DNA of 32,545 bases from Bacteroidota bacterium. Lineage in GTDB: Bacteria > Bacteroidota > Bacteroidia > Bacteroidales > JABHKC01. The stretch's first letter is position 1; every line of letters starts with the position of its first letter. The translations under genes and the position numbers were made by a program. The notes under the pieces were generated by a model. It did not search any database, was not told the DNA's origin, and saw only the letters and a list, made by a program, of their open reading frames with translations. The stretch spans positions 1 through 32,545 of the forward strand of contig JABHKC010000092.1 in assembly GCA_018692315.1 (NCBI GenBank). Direction: 5' to 3'. This document shows positions 8,813 through 17,196 of the stretch, one piece after another.

Positions 8813-8876
8813 GGAAATCACAGATATTGTCATACCATTTTTTTAAAGAATATTTGAGCTTAACTCCGTGAATTGA

Positions 8877-9245
8877 TTACTCTTCTTCTATCACAAGCTC
8901 AGAAATTACAATAGTTACATTTGCGGTTTCATCATAATTCAAAACAAGTTCTCCTTCGCCAAAACGCTTATTGTAATGCAGAACCGGACCTTTTTCAACA
9001 AAAACATCAAGGGTTGATGTGAAAACAAACTCGTGGAAAGTTTTGCCCTCTTCATTTGTAAATTTTTGGTCTTCCATTATAGTACCGTTCGGTCGGGAAA
9101 ACAACTCTACTTTTGCTCCCACAACAGGTCTATCTTCTTCGTCAATAACATAAACAACGGCTTTTGGGTTCTCATTTTTATTGCAAGAAAAAAACAATAG
9201 AGGAACTAATGTAAACCAAAAAAGTACTAAAATGCTCTTTTTCAT
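8877..9245 (-). CDS. Small lipoprotein, paralogue of the upstream gene
   Basis: The 122-residue product has a signal peptide ending in the lipobox LLFFSC, with lipidated Cys21. The mature part (about 100 residues) resembles a single transthyretin-like or carboxypeptidase-regulatory-like beta-sandwich: VYVIDEEDRPVVGAKVELFSRPNG, then a TNEEGKTFHEF loop, ending in strands with NVTIVISE. It shares the sequence plan of the gene 15 bases upstream, including the ELFS/VFSxPNGxI, GxTFHxF and LDVxVE segments, so the two arose by tandem duplication. It is probably anchored to the outer membrane facing the periplasm or cell surface. No enzymatic residues are evident and its partner is unknown. Confidence 0.8.
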   Translation of the reverse strand: MKKSILVLFWFTLVPLLFFSCNKNENPKAVVYVIDEEDRPVVGAKVELFSRPNGTIMEDQKFTNEEGKTFHEFVFTSTLDVFVEKGPVLHYNKRFGEGELVLNYDETANVTIVISELVIEEE

Positions 9246-9260
9246 ATCCTTAACACAATT

Positions 9261-9620
9261 TTACCTGATAGTAACAGTTTCTTCGTAAGTTTTGTCCTCT
9301 TCTAAAATTACAACTCCCGATCCAGTAAGAGTATAAGAAAAATCGCTGGAAACATATTCTACTTCTACATCAAGAATTGCTTCGTATTTAAATGTATGAA
9401 ATGTTTGTCCATTAGGATCGGTTCTGGCAATTTGCTCTACAATTGAACCATTTGGTGAAGAAAACACTCTAACTTGAGCTAAATGAACAGGAAATCCGGC
9501 TTCGTTAACTACTGTAATTGTAGCTTTTGGAGGTTCTGGTTCAACACAAGAATTAAATGATAAACATGTAGTTATTAATAAAATAGAAAAAAATACAAAT
9601 CTTAATTTAAAGTTTTTCAT
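9261..9620 (-). CDS. Small lipoprotein, first of a tandem duplicate pair
   Basis: The 119-residue product has a signal peptide with lipobox LSFNSC and lipidated Cys25, followed by an acidic and proline-rich VEPEPPK stretch. The mature domain is a predicted small beta-sandwich (ITVVNEAGFPVHLAQVRVFS, then SPNGSIVEQIARTDPNGQTFHTF, then LDVEVEY). It resembles the domain used in Bacteroidetes surface proteins for peptidoglycan or polysaccharide contacts, but no specific function is recognised. It is transcribed leftward together with its paralogue 15 bases downstream, from a promoter region that is divergent with the exported cyclophilin. Confidence 0.8.
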   Translation of the reverse strand: MKNFKLRFVFFSILLITTCLSFNSCVEPEPPKATITVVNEAGFPVHLAQVRVFSSPNGSIVEQIARTDPNGQTFHTFKYEAILDVEVEYVSSDFSYTLTGSGVVILEEDKTYEETVTIR

Positions 9621-9673
9621 AATATTTTACATTTATATTAAATCCTTCAATAGAAATAATTTCTATCTTGCGA

Positions 9674-9689
9674 CAAAATTACAAAATTA
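9674..9689 (-). promoter_or_regulatory. Tandem -7 boxes upstream of the lipoprotein pair
   Basis: CAAAATTA occurs twice back to back (9674-9681 and 9682-9689). On the minus strand each reads TAATTTTG, matching TAnnTTTG. They lie about 54-62 bases before the first lipoprotein ATG at 9620. No clear -33 element was found. Confidence 0.4.
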
Positions 9690-9717
9690 GAAAATTATTT
9701 AACTATTTTATTTTATT

Positions 9718-10548
9718 ATGAAACATTCTCAAATTATATTTATTATTATAATTTCGATTTTTAGTTTATCTGCTATTTCGCAAAATGCTATATCTCAAAC
9801 TATTAAGATAGAAACTAATTTTGGAGATATAACACTAAAATTATATGATGAAACGCCACTTCACAAAGATAATTTTCTGAAACTAATCTCACAGAATTTT
9901 TACGACTCATTATTATTTCATAGAGTGATGGACCAATTTATGATTCAAGGAGGCGATCCTGATTCAAAAAGTGCTATCAGCGGAAATAGACTTGGAAATG
10001 GAGGCCCCGGATATACAATTCCGGCAGAATTTGTTGAGAATATTATTCACAAAAAAGGAGTTTTGGCAGCAGCTCGCGAAGGCGACCAAATCAATCCGGA
10101 GAAACGATCATCTGGTTCTCAATTTTATATTGTTGAAGGAAAACTTTTTACAAATGAAGAAATAGACAAATTTGAAGAGCAAAGGAATAATTCGAAAAAA
10201 ACTCAAATCACGCTAGACTTTATTGCAAGGCCAGAGAATATAAAAATTAAAAATAAGGTAGATTCTTTACAGAAAATGAAAGATATTGAAAGTTTGAGAG
10301 CGTATGCCTTAGAATTAGAAAAGTTTCTTGAAGATGATTTTGCAAAAATGGAAAAGTTCAAATATTCAGAAGAGCAAAGAAAATTATATACCACCATTGG
10401 AGGAACTCCGCATCTCGATGGTGCTTACACTGTTTTTGGTGAAGTAATAGAAGGATTCGATACTATTGAAAAAATCTCGCAACAAAAATGCGACGAATAT
10501 TCCCGACCATTTGTTGATGTTCGAATGAAAATTAGTATTTCGGAGTAA
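9718..10548 (+). CDS. Exported cyclophilin-type peptidyl-prolyl isomerase
   Basis: The 276-residue protein has an N-terminal signal peptide of about 24 residues rich in Ile and Ser. The cyclophilin fold follows: the catalytic-strand motif FHRVMDQFMIQGGDP with its arginine, then GPGYTIPAEF and GSQFYIVEG, and at the C-terminus TPHLDGAYTVFGEVIEGFDTI. Between the two halves lies an insertion of about 70 charged residues (roughly 145-215) predicted as helices, an arrangement seen in Bacteroidetes periplasmic cyclophilins. It would catalyse proline cis-trans isomerisation during folding of exported proteins. It lies alone, 77 bases before pheS. Confidence 0.88.
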   Translation: MKHSQIIFIIIISIFSLSAISQNAISQTIKIETNFGDITLKLYDETPLHKDNFLKLISQNFYDSLLFHRVMDQFMIQGGDPDSKSAISGNRLGNGGPGYTIPAEFVENIIHKKGVLAAAREGDQINPEKRSSGSQFYIVEGKLFTNEEIDKFEEQRNNSKKTQITLDFIARPENIKIKNKVDSLQKMKDIESLRAYALELEKFLEDDFAKMEKFKYSEEQRKLYTTIGGTPHLDGAYTVFGEVIEGFDTIEKISQQKCDEYSRPFVDVRMKISISE

Positions 10549-10625
10549 AAGTATTAATATTGCTTATTCCAAATATTTGTACACAAATTCCTTGCAGAAA
10601 ACATAAAATTTATAATTCCTGAAAA

Positions 10626-11645
10626 ATGTTAGATAAAGTAAAATATTTATTAAAAGAAATTGAAAATTTCAGATCAAATAAGAAAGAAGAAATTGAAAAC
10701 AAAAGAATTGAATTATTGAGTAAGAAAGGCGAAATTTCGAAGTTGTTTGCCGAATTTAAGAATGTACCTAATGACCAAAAAAAGGAATTTGGACAAAAAA
10801 TTAACGAACTTAAAAATAAAGCCCTTTCTAAACTAAATTCGTTGAAAGAGAAACTTGAAGAAAATGGAGGCGAAATCAATGCAAAAGATTTGAGCTTACC
10901 AAGCGAATTTGTAAAACTTGGTTCTCGTCATCCTATCTCAATAGTTAGAAATGAAATTATTCAAAATTTTTCGCGTTTGGGATTTGTCATTTCCGAAGGA
11001 CCCGAGATCGAAGACGATTGGCATGTTTTTTCTGCTCTAAATTTTCCGGAAAATCATCCGGCTCGCGACATGCAGGATACTTTTTTCATTAATAAAAATC
11101 CTGATATTCTACTTAGAACGCATACATCTTCTGTACAAGTTAGAGTTATGCAAAATCAGAAACCCCCAATTCGTACAATTTCACCGGGTAGAGTTTTCAG
11201 AAATGAAGCCATTTCGGCACGAGCACATTGCATTTTTCATCAGGTAGAAGGATTATATATTGACAAAAATGTTTCTTTTGCTGATCTGAAACAAACTCTT
11301 CTATATTTTGCAAAAGAAATGTTTGGTGAAAAAATTGAAATACGATTGCGACCATCATATTTTCCCTTTACAGAACCATCTGCAGAAATGGATATTAGTT
11401 GTAAAATTTGTGGTGGTAGCGGTTGCAATGTTTGTAAATATACGGGTTGGGTTGAAATTCTAGGTTGCGGAATGGTCGATCCCAATGTTTTGGAAAGCAA
11501 TGGCATTGACAATCAGAAATATACCGGTTTTGCTTTCGGAATGGGAATTGAGCGAATAACAATGCTAAAATACCAAATTAAAGACCTCAGGCTATTTTTC
11601 GAGAATGATATTCGGTTTTTGCAACAGTTTGAAGCGGCAATTTAG
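10626..11645 (+). CDS. pheS: Phenylalanine-tRNA ligase alpha subunit
   Basis: PheS is the catalytic subunit of the (alpha-beta)2 enzyme charging tRNA-Phe. The 339-residue product has an N-terminal coiled coil (about 1-85) that binds tRNA, class II motif 2 (RVFRNEAISARAHCIFHQVEGL) and motif 3 (FAFGMGIERITMLKY). A Cys4 cluster is inserted between FTEPSAEMDI and GWVEILGCGMV, with cysteines 259, 262, 267 and 270, which may bind zinc as in a subset of bacterial PheS. pheT is not adjacent, unlike in many bacteria; the neighbouring gene is convergent, 4 bases away. Confidence 0.96.
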   Translation: MLDKVKYLLKEIENFRSNKKEEIENKRIELLSKKGEISKLFAEFKNVPNDQKKEFGQKINELKNKALSKLNSLKEKLEENGGEINAKDLSLPSEFVKLGSRHPISIVRNEIIQNFSRLGFVISEGPEIEDDWHVFSALNFPENHPARDMQDTFFINKNPDILLRTHTSSVQVRVMQNQKPPIRTISPGRVFRNEAISARAHCIFHQVEGLYIDKNVSFADLKQTLLYFAKEMFGEKIEIRLRPSYFPFTEPSAEMDISCKICGGSGCNVCKYTGWVEILGCGMVDPNVLESNGIDNQKYTGFAFGMGIERITMLKYQIKDLRLFFENDIRFLQQFEAAI

Positions 11646-11649
11646 GTAT

Positions 11650-12111
11650 TCATTCCTTATTCTTAATTTCCTCATATTCAGGAATTTTTTGCAAGAATTT
11701 ATAAGAATTGTTACTATGGTCAATTTTGCAGCAATAATGCGACAATCCATTAGTAACTATTAAATAATTTACTTTCAATTTAATGTTGTAGTTAGCAATT
11801 TGCTCAAATGTATTTTGAGAGATTTTCACCTTAGGCGATTTACATTCGACTATCAAAAGTGCCTTCCCGAATTTATCAAAAACTGCAATATCACAGCGTC
11901 TTTTCATTTTATTTATTGAAAGAAACATTTCAATTGTAATAAGTTGTTGCGGAAATTTTTTCTCATCGATCAAATAATTTACGAAATTTTGCCTGACCCA
12001 TTCCTCCGGTGTCAGGGCAACATATTTTTTCCTGAACTGATCGAAAATATATTTCCTATCGTCAATAAGTTTATATCGAAAATTATAGTTAGGTAAATTT
12101 AGACTTTGCAT
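11650..12111 (-). CDS. HsdR-N-like PD-(D/E)xK nuclease-fold protein
   Basis: The 153-residue product matches the stand-alone N-terminal domain of type I restriction enzyme R subunits. The nuclease-fold core is visible: RRCDIAVFDKFGKALLIVECKSP carries the Asp and the ExK catalytic motif, and a QIANYNIKLKVNYLIVTNG segment follows. No helicase or translocase domain and no methylase or specificity gene is nearby, so this is not a type I restriction system. Single-domain homologues are widespread in Bacteroidetes and of unknown role, possibly DNA repair or processing. It converges on pheS with four bases between the stops. Confidence 0.75.
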   Translation of the reverse strand: MQSLNLPNYNFRYKLIDDRKYIFDQFRKKYVALTPEEWVRQNFVNYLIDEKKFPQQLITIEMFLSINKMKRRCDIAVFDKFGKALLIVECKSPKVKISQNTFEQIANYNIKLKVNYLIVTNGLSHYCCKIDHSNNSYKFLQKIPEYEEIKNKE

Positions 12112-12214
12112 AAGAAATTTTTTCTTAATAATTCAAAACTGCAATCCTTGTTTTACTGAACATTATTTTTCATCTATCCATAATCTATAAACGATAAAAA
12201 ATTGTCCAATTTCG

Positions 12215-12227
12215 TACAATTATTGTA
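12215..12227. repeat. Short palindrome TACAAT-T-ATTGTA
   Basis: Six-base arms flank a single central base. A further wider pair, AACGAT (12190-12195) and ATCGTT (12233-12238), encloses it. It sits about 105-120 bases upstream of the HsdR-N-like gene start. It could be an operator, but AT-rich composition makes chance plausible. Confidence 0.3.
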
Positions 12228-12390
12228 TCACAATCGTTCATTTCAATTATCTACAGAAATAGAATATTCTAAATTTCAACATCTTAGCAAATATGGCATA
12301 CAAAATGCAATAATGGAAACCTGAACAATTAAATTAAAATTTAATGTAGTTTTTTCTCAATAGTTTAATAATAGGTTAGTTAAACTGTGA

Positions 12391-12422
12391 AACGGGCATT
12401 TTGGTTAGATGCCCGTTTTTTT
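12391..12422 (+). terminator. Strong rho-independent terminator without an upstream plus-strand gene
   Basis: AACGGGCAT (12391-12399) pairs perfectly with ATGCCCGTT (12409-12417) around a 9-base loop, and the T-run continues to 12422. The GC-rich stem stands out in this AT-rich DNA. The T-tract is on the plus strand; the minus-strand reading ends in TCACAG and would terminate poorly. No plus-strand gene precedes it back to pheS at 11645, so it may end a small RNA or a long pheS transcript antisense to the HsdR-N-like gene. Confidence 0.75.
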
Positions 12423-12494
12423 ATTCATTCTTTCATCGCACATTTATGCAAAATCTAAAACTGAAATTATTATTTCTTGCTATGTTTCATTTAA

Positions 12495-13256
12495 TTAGCT
12501 ATTTCTAACAAGATGATTAGAACTTGCTTGACATGTTGGCATTATCAACATATCATTTATATTTACATGAGCCGGTCTTGACACTGCAAATAAAATTGCT
12601 TCAGCAATATCGTTTGCAAATAGTGGTGTCATTCCATCATAAACCTTATTGGCAGCTTGTTTGTCTCCCTTAAACCGTACTAATGAAAATTCAGTATCAA
12701 CCATTCCGGGATGAATAGCAGTAACTTTTATTCCATACTCAAGCAAATCAATACGCATTGCTTTTGACAATGAATCAACTGCATGTTTGGTAGCACAATA
12801 GGCATTTCCATTTGCGTAAGTTTCCTTTGCTGCAATTGAACCAATATTGATAATATGTCCGGTTTTTTGGCCAGCCATTATTGGTGAAATTTTACGAGTT
12901 ATATAAAGTAAGCCCTTTATGTTGGTGTCAATCATTCTTTCCCAATCGTCTATAAGTCCAGAATGTATTGGACTTAGTCCAACTGCAAGTCCGGCATTAT
13001 TCACTAAAATATCAATTTTTTTCCAATTGTCAGGTAGGCTCTCAATAGCTTGATTTACTTCCTCGAGTTGACGAATATCGAAACTCAGGCACAAAACTTC
13101 TACAGCAAATTTCTTGACAATTTCTTGCTTCAAATCTGTTAACCTTTCTTTTCTTCTGCCAGTAATAATTATATTAAACTGATTTTCAGCTAACTTATAG
13201 GCTGTAGCTTTTCCAATGCCAGATGTAGCACCGGTTATTAATGCAATTTTTTTCAT
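12495..13256 (-). CDS. Short-chain dehydrogenase/reductase (YdfG-like)
   Basis: The 253-residue cytoplasmic oxidoreductase has a classical SDR layout. The dinucleotide-binding motif TGATSGIG is at 8-15, and Arg residues after the second strand (GRRKER) favour NADP(H). NNAG is at 86-89, and the catalytic set is Asn112, Ser140, Tyr153 and Lys157 (YCATK). It most resembles the YdfG / serine or 3-hydroxy acid dehydrogenase group, which oxidises 3-hydroxy acids, but the substrate cannot be fixed from sequence alone. It lies 42 bases before the next leftward gene's stop codon and may be cotranscribed with it. Confidence 0.9.
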   Translation of the reverse strand: MKKIALITGATSGIGKATAYKLAENQFNIIITGRRKERLTDLKQEIVKKFAVEVLCLSFDIRQLEEVNQAIESLPDNWKKIDILVNNAGLAVGLSPIHSGLIDDWERMIDTNIKGLLYITRKISPIMAGQKTGHIINIGSIAAKETYANGNAYCATKHAVDSLSKAMRIDLLEYGIKVTAIHPGMVDTEFSLVRFKGDKQAANKVYDGMTPLFANDIAEAILFAVSRPAHVNINDMLIMPTCQASSNHLVRNS

Positions 13257-13298
13257 TTGAAGGAAATATAAGTGTAAATTTCAAGCTGAATTTGAAAC

Positions 13299-15704
13299 TT
13301 ATCGGCATTTTTTACAATAATCACTTTTAACAGATGGATTTTCAAAAACCTGAATTGAAAAGTGTTTACCATCGAAAAGTGAACAATATCGTTTATGATT
13401 AATTTTATCGGCAGTTCTTAAAGCATTCACAAATTTTGAAGAAACCTGAAGGTCGGTTTCATGACTACATAAGGAAATGTATGTAAAAAGCAGTTCTTCA
13501 TTAACATTTTCGTTTTCGATAAATGGGTCTAAAAGCGATGCTGCATATTCATAATCGTTATGATCTATAAAAATATGTGCCAATTTCAGAGAACTTTGCC
13601 AGCTTGATTCTTTAATATTCACCAAATTCTTAATTCTATTCAGGCTTTCTACTACCAGAGGATTTGTAGTTTCAACCGTATCAATCTCTTCAATTATTTT
13701 GAATTGGAACTCCAAGTTCAACAAATCAATAGTTTTTTTATCTAAAGTTGTACGATAAAGTTTTTCGATTTGACTTTGAATTTTAAATGCCTGATAATCA
13801 TCAGTTAATTGTTCATTTTCTAATTTACTAAAAATATTATTAAAACTAATATATCCGTTGGTTGGAGCAAGTTTGTATAAATCTTGCATTTCTTTATAAA
13901 ACTGTTCTGATTCAATTTCATTTACAAAATTTTGCATCCACAATTTGTTCATTATCATACCTGTGAATTTAATATCAAGCGGTATTTCCTGGTCGTGTAT
14001 GGCTTTCGAATTATATTTTCCTGCAATAATTTTCTTCAAAATATATTTCTGAATTGAAAGTGCTAATGGTAAATTTTGTTTTTTTATAGCTCTATTAAAT
14101 TGAAACAAAACAAATTCTTGTTCTTTTTCGCCTCTCAAGTCGTATGAAATTTGCATTTCTACTCTGGCAAACCTATGATTTTTTAGAATTGGTTCGAGAT
14201 CTTTATACATATCATTTTTTCTGATATATGATTTTGCCTGTTGCAATGTCATCGAGGCAAAATGTTCAAATTCGGTACCTATAACATCTATCTTAAACAA
14301 AGACCAGCTATCTTTAGCAAGCAAATCGATTTCCGGTTCTTCATTTTGTTTTGCAGCTATAATATTTTTAATGCTTTCGGCTCTTTTGTGTTGCTTTATA
14401 ATATTTTTTGGGTCAGTATTTTCTATTGAAGAATATGCAACAACATGTAATTTATCAATAATGAATGGAGGCTGATTTAATTCTTCAAAATATGGATTAA
14501 TATCTTCATTTGTATATTCATATTTACCTTTTTCAAATATAATTTTGAAACTTAACTCACGACTTTTTGTCTCCGGAACATAGACCATCTCATTTTGGCT
14601 ACTTACTGTATCAGCCAGAATTTCAATTTTTTCTGTTTTAGGATTATTCCCATTAAAAACAAATGCTTGCTGAATATTTCTGCATATATGTTTGTCTTTT
14701 ATTAAAATCAAATTCAGCTCATATTCACCTATATCTTGTGGCATATAGTCAATTTCTACCATCAGGTTTTTCTTGGCATCTTTTCCTTCGATAAGATTAC
14801 TTGAATAAAGTTTTTTAGCGAGCAATTTATCTAACAATATTCCTTTGTTATACAAATTATTATCTAAAGCATTTTCAGCATTGCAAGGATATTGTTCTTT
14901 TTGAATTATATCAACAGCAATTCCATCATAGCTGTCCTTTTTTATTATTTTTTTTAATTCCTTCAAATCGTAATGCTTAAAATATACCATGTCATCTTCA
15001 ACAAAAAGACTTTCCTGCAAATCACTCAATCCTCTAAATTTATCTAACTTTTCACAGATTTTTTGATTATAGCCTTTCAGTCCCATTGATTTTGTAGTTA
15101 TTGGAACTTCAAGTTCATTGGCAAGATCAATACCTGGACTTTTTGAATAATAATTACCAAAAACTACGGAAACATAAACTTTCTTGTTTAAATCGTCGAG
15201 TGAGGAACCTATTCCGACAAATATATACTTATAATCGGTAACTCTTGAAGCAGTTTTAGGACTTCGCATCCACTTATCTACAATATAGTTTGCTACAAAT
15301 TGGTATGTATAATATTCGCCAGATTTCTTAAGAGATGATTTTTCTGTAAGACCGGCAATTTTATTCGTACCATCATAATCTAAAGCAATATCACAAATTT
15401 CCATAGGATCGCGCCTTACATCCTGATCTTTTGCCATATTTTCAGCTTGCTCTTTTGCGGTATATGTCAATATTTTTTCCTCAACAAACCTATCTACTCC
15501 ATTTTCATCGCGATTTTTGTTCAACTCATCGAGCATTGCCTGAGCAAGAATTTTGTAATTAAATTGATAAACATCAATTGTTTGGCTTGTTTCTAAATTT
15601 GTGCTATCTGAAAGTTCACCATTCGATTGACCATAAGAATTATGCAAAATAATGGTAAATAATATCGCTGATATCAATAATGTTTTATTAATAATTTCAT
15701 TCAT
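13299..15704 (-). CDS. Large exported protein with N-terminal CAP-like domain, otherwise unrecognised
   Basis: The product is 801 residues from the ATG at 15704; a TTG 36 bases upstream would put 12 residues before an obvious signal peptide (MNEIINKTLLISAILFTIIL...), so ATG was chosen. Residues about 50-195 resemble a CAP/SCP-type domain: MLDELNKNRDENG, then TAKEQAENMAKDQ, then IVDKWMRSPKTASRV and the closing YKYIFVGIGSSL...VYVSVVFG. The classical CAP metal-ligand histidines are not obvious. A segment near residue 430 (VVAYSSIENTDPKNIIKQHKRAE) is reminiscent of OmpA-like domains. The last ~350 residues look helical and repeat-like, and the C-terminus ends in CKKC. There is no sorting domain, so it is probably periplasmic. 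Function unknown. Confidence 0.65.
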   Translation of the reverse strand: MNEIINKTLLISAILFTIILHNSYGQSNGELSDSTNLETSQTIDVYQFNYKILAQAMLDELNKNRDENGVDRFVEEKILTYTAKEQAENMAKDQDVRRDPMEICDIALDYDGTNKIAGLTEKSSLKKSGEYYTYQFVANYIVDKWMRSPKTASRVTDYKYIFVGIGSSLDDLNKKVYVSVVFGNYYSKSPGIDLANELEVPITTKSMGLKGYNQKICEKLDKFRGLSDLQESLFVEDDMVYFKHYDLKELKKIIKKDSYDGIAVDIIQKEQYPCNAENALDNNLYNKGILLDKLLAKKLYSSNLIEGKDAKKNLMVEIDYMPQDIGEYELNLILIKDKHICRNIQQAFVFNGNNPKTEKIEILADTVSSQNEMVYVPETKSRELSFKIIFEKGKYEYTNEDINPYFEELNQPPFIIDKLHVVAYSSIENTDPKNIIKQHKRAESIKNIIAAKQNEEPEIDLLAKDSWSLFKIDVIGTEFEHFASMTLQQAKSYIRKNDMYKDLEPILKNHRFARVEMQISYDLRGEKEQEFVLFQFNRAIKKQNLPLALSIQKYILKKIIAGKYNSKAIHDQEIPLDIKFTGMIMNKLWMQNFVNEIESEQFYKEMQDLYKLAPTNGYISFNNIFSKLENEQLTDDYQAFKIQSQIEKLYRTTLDKKTIDLLNLEFQFKIIEEIDTVETTNPLVVESLNRIKNLVNIKESSWQSSLKLAHIFIDHNDYEYAASLLDPFIENENVNEELLFTYISLCSHETDLQVSSKFVNALRTADKINHKRYCSLFDGKHFSIQVFENPSVKSDYCKKCR

Positions 15705-16018
15705 TTTATTCAATTTAATGTTTAAAAGAATTGCTGACAATTTACAAATAATCTCAAAACTAAAAAAGCATTTATTATATATTATTTGCTCTCTTACAAA
15801 TTATAGTATCGTCATCATTTTATCCTCTTAATAACATCCTGTTTGTCAGACGATTGAAAAATTTGAACTTTTTCCTTAGTGAAATTTCCAAACAAAATTT
15901 CACTTTAACCAAAACTTTATAATTTCGCAATCTTTATAGATATGAAAATTATTTTCTTTGTACTTCGTTTTCTATTTTTTCTAATGTGATTATTAATTAG
16001 CTGATTTTTATAAATTTA
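15705..16018. other. Divergent intergenic region with a perfect hairpin
   Basis: This region separates the leftward CAP-like gene from the rightward capA-like gene and must contain both promoters. A perfect 10-bp inverted repeat is present at 15878-15904. No full TAnnTTTG box was identified with confidence on either strand. A 15-codon hydrophobic ORF at 15942-15989 is too short to call. Confidence 0.5.
15878..15904. repeat. Perfect 10-bp inverted repeat with 7-base loop
   Basis: AGTGAAATTT (15878-15887) and AAATTTCACT (15895-15904) pair perfectly around CCAAACA. Neither strand has a T-tract after the stem, which argues against a terminator. Its location in a divergent promoter region fits an operator. 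Confidence 0.5.
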
Positions 16019-17167
16019 ATGAATACAAGTGATAAAATCAATTCATTGAAAATTTCATTTGCCGGTGATACGAGCTTTACTGGCATTTTTAGAAAAAAAG
16101 TTATGGATGGCGAAGAAATTTTTTCAGAAGAATTTTTGTCGAAATATAATAAATCAGAATTTTTTGTATTGAATTTTGAAGGTGCAGCAACAAAATCCTG
16201 TCAAAACGAAAATTCAAAATTTGCCTTATTCAGCCCAACTTGCAGCATTTCATATTTAAACAAATATCTAAATCCTATTTTCAATCTTGCCAACAATCAC
16301 ATTTTCGATTGTGGTTTGAAAGGTTTTTTGGAAACCAAACAAGAAATTAAATGGCAGAAGTTGCTATATTTTGGAGCTGGAGAAAATATAAAAGAGGCTT
16401 CACGAGTTTTATTTCTGGAACACAAAAACATTAGAATTGCAATTTTAGGAATTTCTCATCGAGAAGGTGAGATTGCATCGAAAAATTCTGCCGGAGTGTT
16501 TTGCCAAAATGAATTTCAATTATTAAAACAGAAAATTGCTTTAGCAAAAAAACAAGCTAATTATGTAATAGTTAACTATCATGGTGGCGAAGAATACACT
16601 TTTTTCCCCTCACCTGCAAAAAGAAAGTATTTACGAAAAATTGCAAAACTCGATGGTGTTGATATAATTATTGCTCACCATTCACACACTTTTCAAGGCA
16701 TTGAAAAAATAAAAAATACAACAATATTTTATTCGCTTGGAAATTTCATTTTCGACATTCCACAGCATAAAATTCGCACTGGCACAAACAAATCGGCAAT
16801 TGTGAGTTTGACTTTTACTAATGAAAACTACGAGTATGTAGTGCAACCTATACACATCAATTCAACAACCGGAACTATCAACATGGGCGAAATAGTTTCT
16901 TACGAAAACATTCTAAAGATTTCAGATTTTTCGAATTATAAAAATGAATGGAACTCAGAAGCTCATCGAGTTTTGTTTAAAACTGACACAAAAAGTCTAA
17001 ATATGCCTGAAGAAAAAAATAGCTTGAAAAAAATGAGCATTTTGAAACTTTTGTTCAGCAAAGAATTTTATGAACGAACTTTTCAAATTCTCAAAAATAA
17101 TAATGAAAGAGATATATATTTTGGAGCTATTAAACATTTGATTTTTAATAAATTTCATTCAAAATAA
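16019..17167 (+). CDS. CapA family protein (metallophosphatase-like, surface polymer biosynthesis)
   Basis: The 382-residue product matches the CapA/PgsA family named for poly-gamma-glutamate capsule synthesis, whose fold is a calcineurin-like metallophosphatase. The family motifs are KISFAGDTSFTG, FVLNFEGAATKS, FNLANNHIFDCGLKGF with the NH metal-binding pair, VNYHGGEEY, and IIAHHSHTFQGIE followed by IFYSLGNFIFD. No transmembrane segment or signal peptide is seen, so it is probably cytoplasmic, unlike Bacillus CapA, which is membrane-anchored. It is 29 bases upstream of an AsnB-like gene and probably co-transcribed with it. No capB or capC homologue is present, so poly-glutamate synthesis is not implied. 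Confidence 0.82.
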   Translation: MNTSDKINSLKISFAGDTSFTGIFRKKVMDGEEIFSEEFLSKYNKSEFFVLNFEGAATKSCQNENSKFALFSPTCSISYLNKYLNPIFNLANNHIFDCGLKGFLETKQEIKWQKLLYFGAGENIKEASRVLFLEHKNIRIAILGISHREGEIASKNSAGVFCQNEFQLLKQKIALAKKQANYVIVNYHGGEEYTFFPSPAKRKYLRKIAKLDGVDIIIAHHSHTFQGIEKIKNTTIFYSLGNFIFDIPQHKIRTGTNKSAIVSLTFTNENYEYVVQPIHINSTTGTINMGEIVSYENILKISDFSNYKNEWNSEAHRVLFKTDTKSLNMPEEKNSLKKMSILKLLFSKEFYERTFQILKNNNERDIYFGAIKHLIFNKFHSK

Positions 17168-17196
17168 TTGACAATTTTCAAATAAATAATTAGGTC

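Larger units (their letters stand above)
8445..8876. other. Long intergenic region between grpE and the lipoprotein pair
   Basis: No credible coding region is present in these 432 bases. It holds the grpE promoter box, a 10-bp inverted repeat (8654-8663 with 8691-8700), and a cluster of TTGTCA/TGACAA motifs at 8766-8832 that includes a weak minus-strand hairpin terminator candidate. Confidence 0.6.
12112..12494. other. Intergenic region with palindrome and orphan terminator
   Basis: These 383 bases lie upstream of the leftward HsdR-N-like gene and downstream of the leftward SDR gene. No ORF is credible. They contain a small palindrome (12215-12227) and a strong plus-strand terminator hairpin (12391-12422) with no plus-strand gene before it. 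Confidence 0.6.

Noticed and set aside
11650-12111. Type I restriction-modification system
   Set aside because: Only an HsdR-N-like domain is present; there is no helicase domain, HsdM or HsdS in the neighbourhood.
15942-15989. 15-codon hydrophobic ORF upstream of the capA-like gene
   Set aside because: Too short and composed of common AT-rich codons; no attenuator hairpin follows it.
16019-17167. Poly-gamma-glutamate capsule operon
   Set aside because: The CapA-like protein is not accompanied by CapB or CapC homologues, and lacks the membrane anchor of Bacillus CapA.
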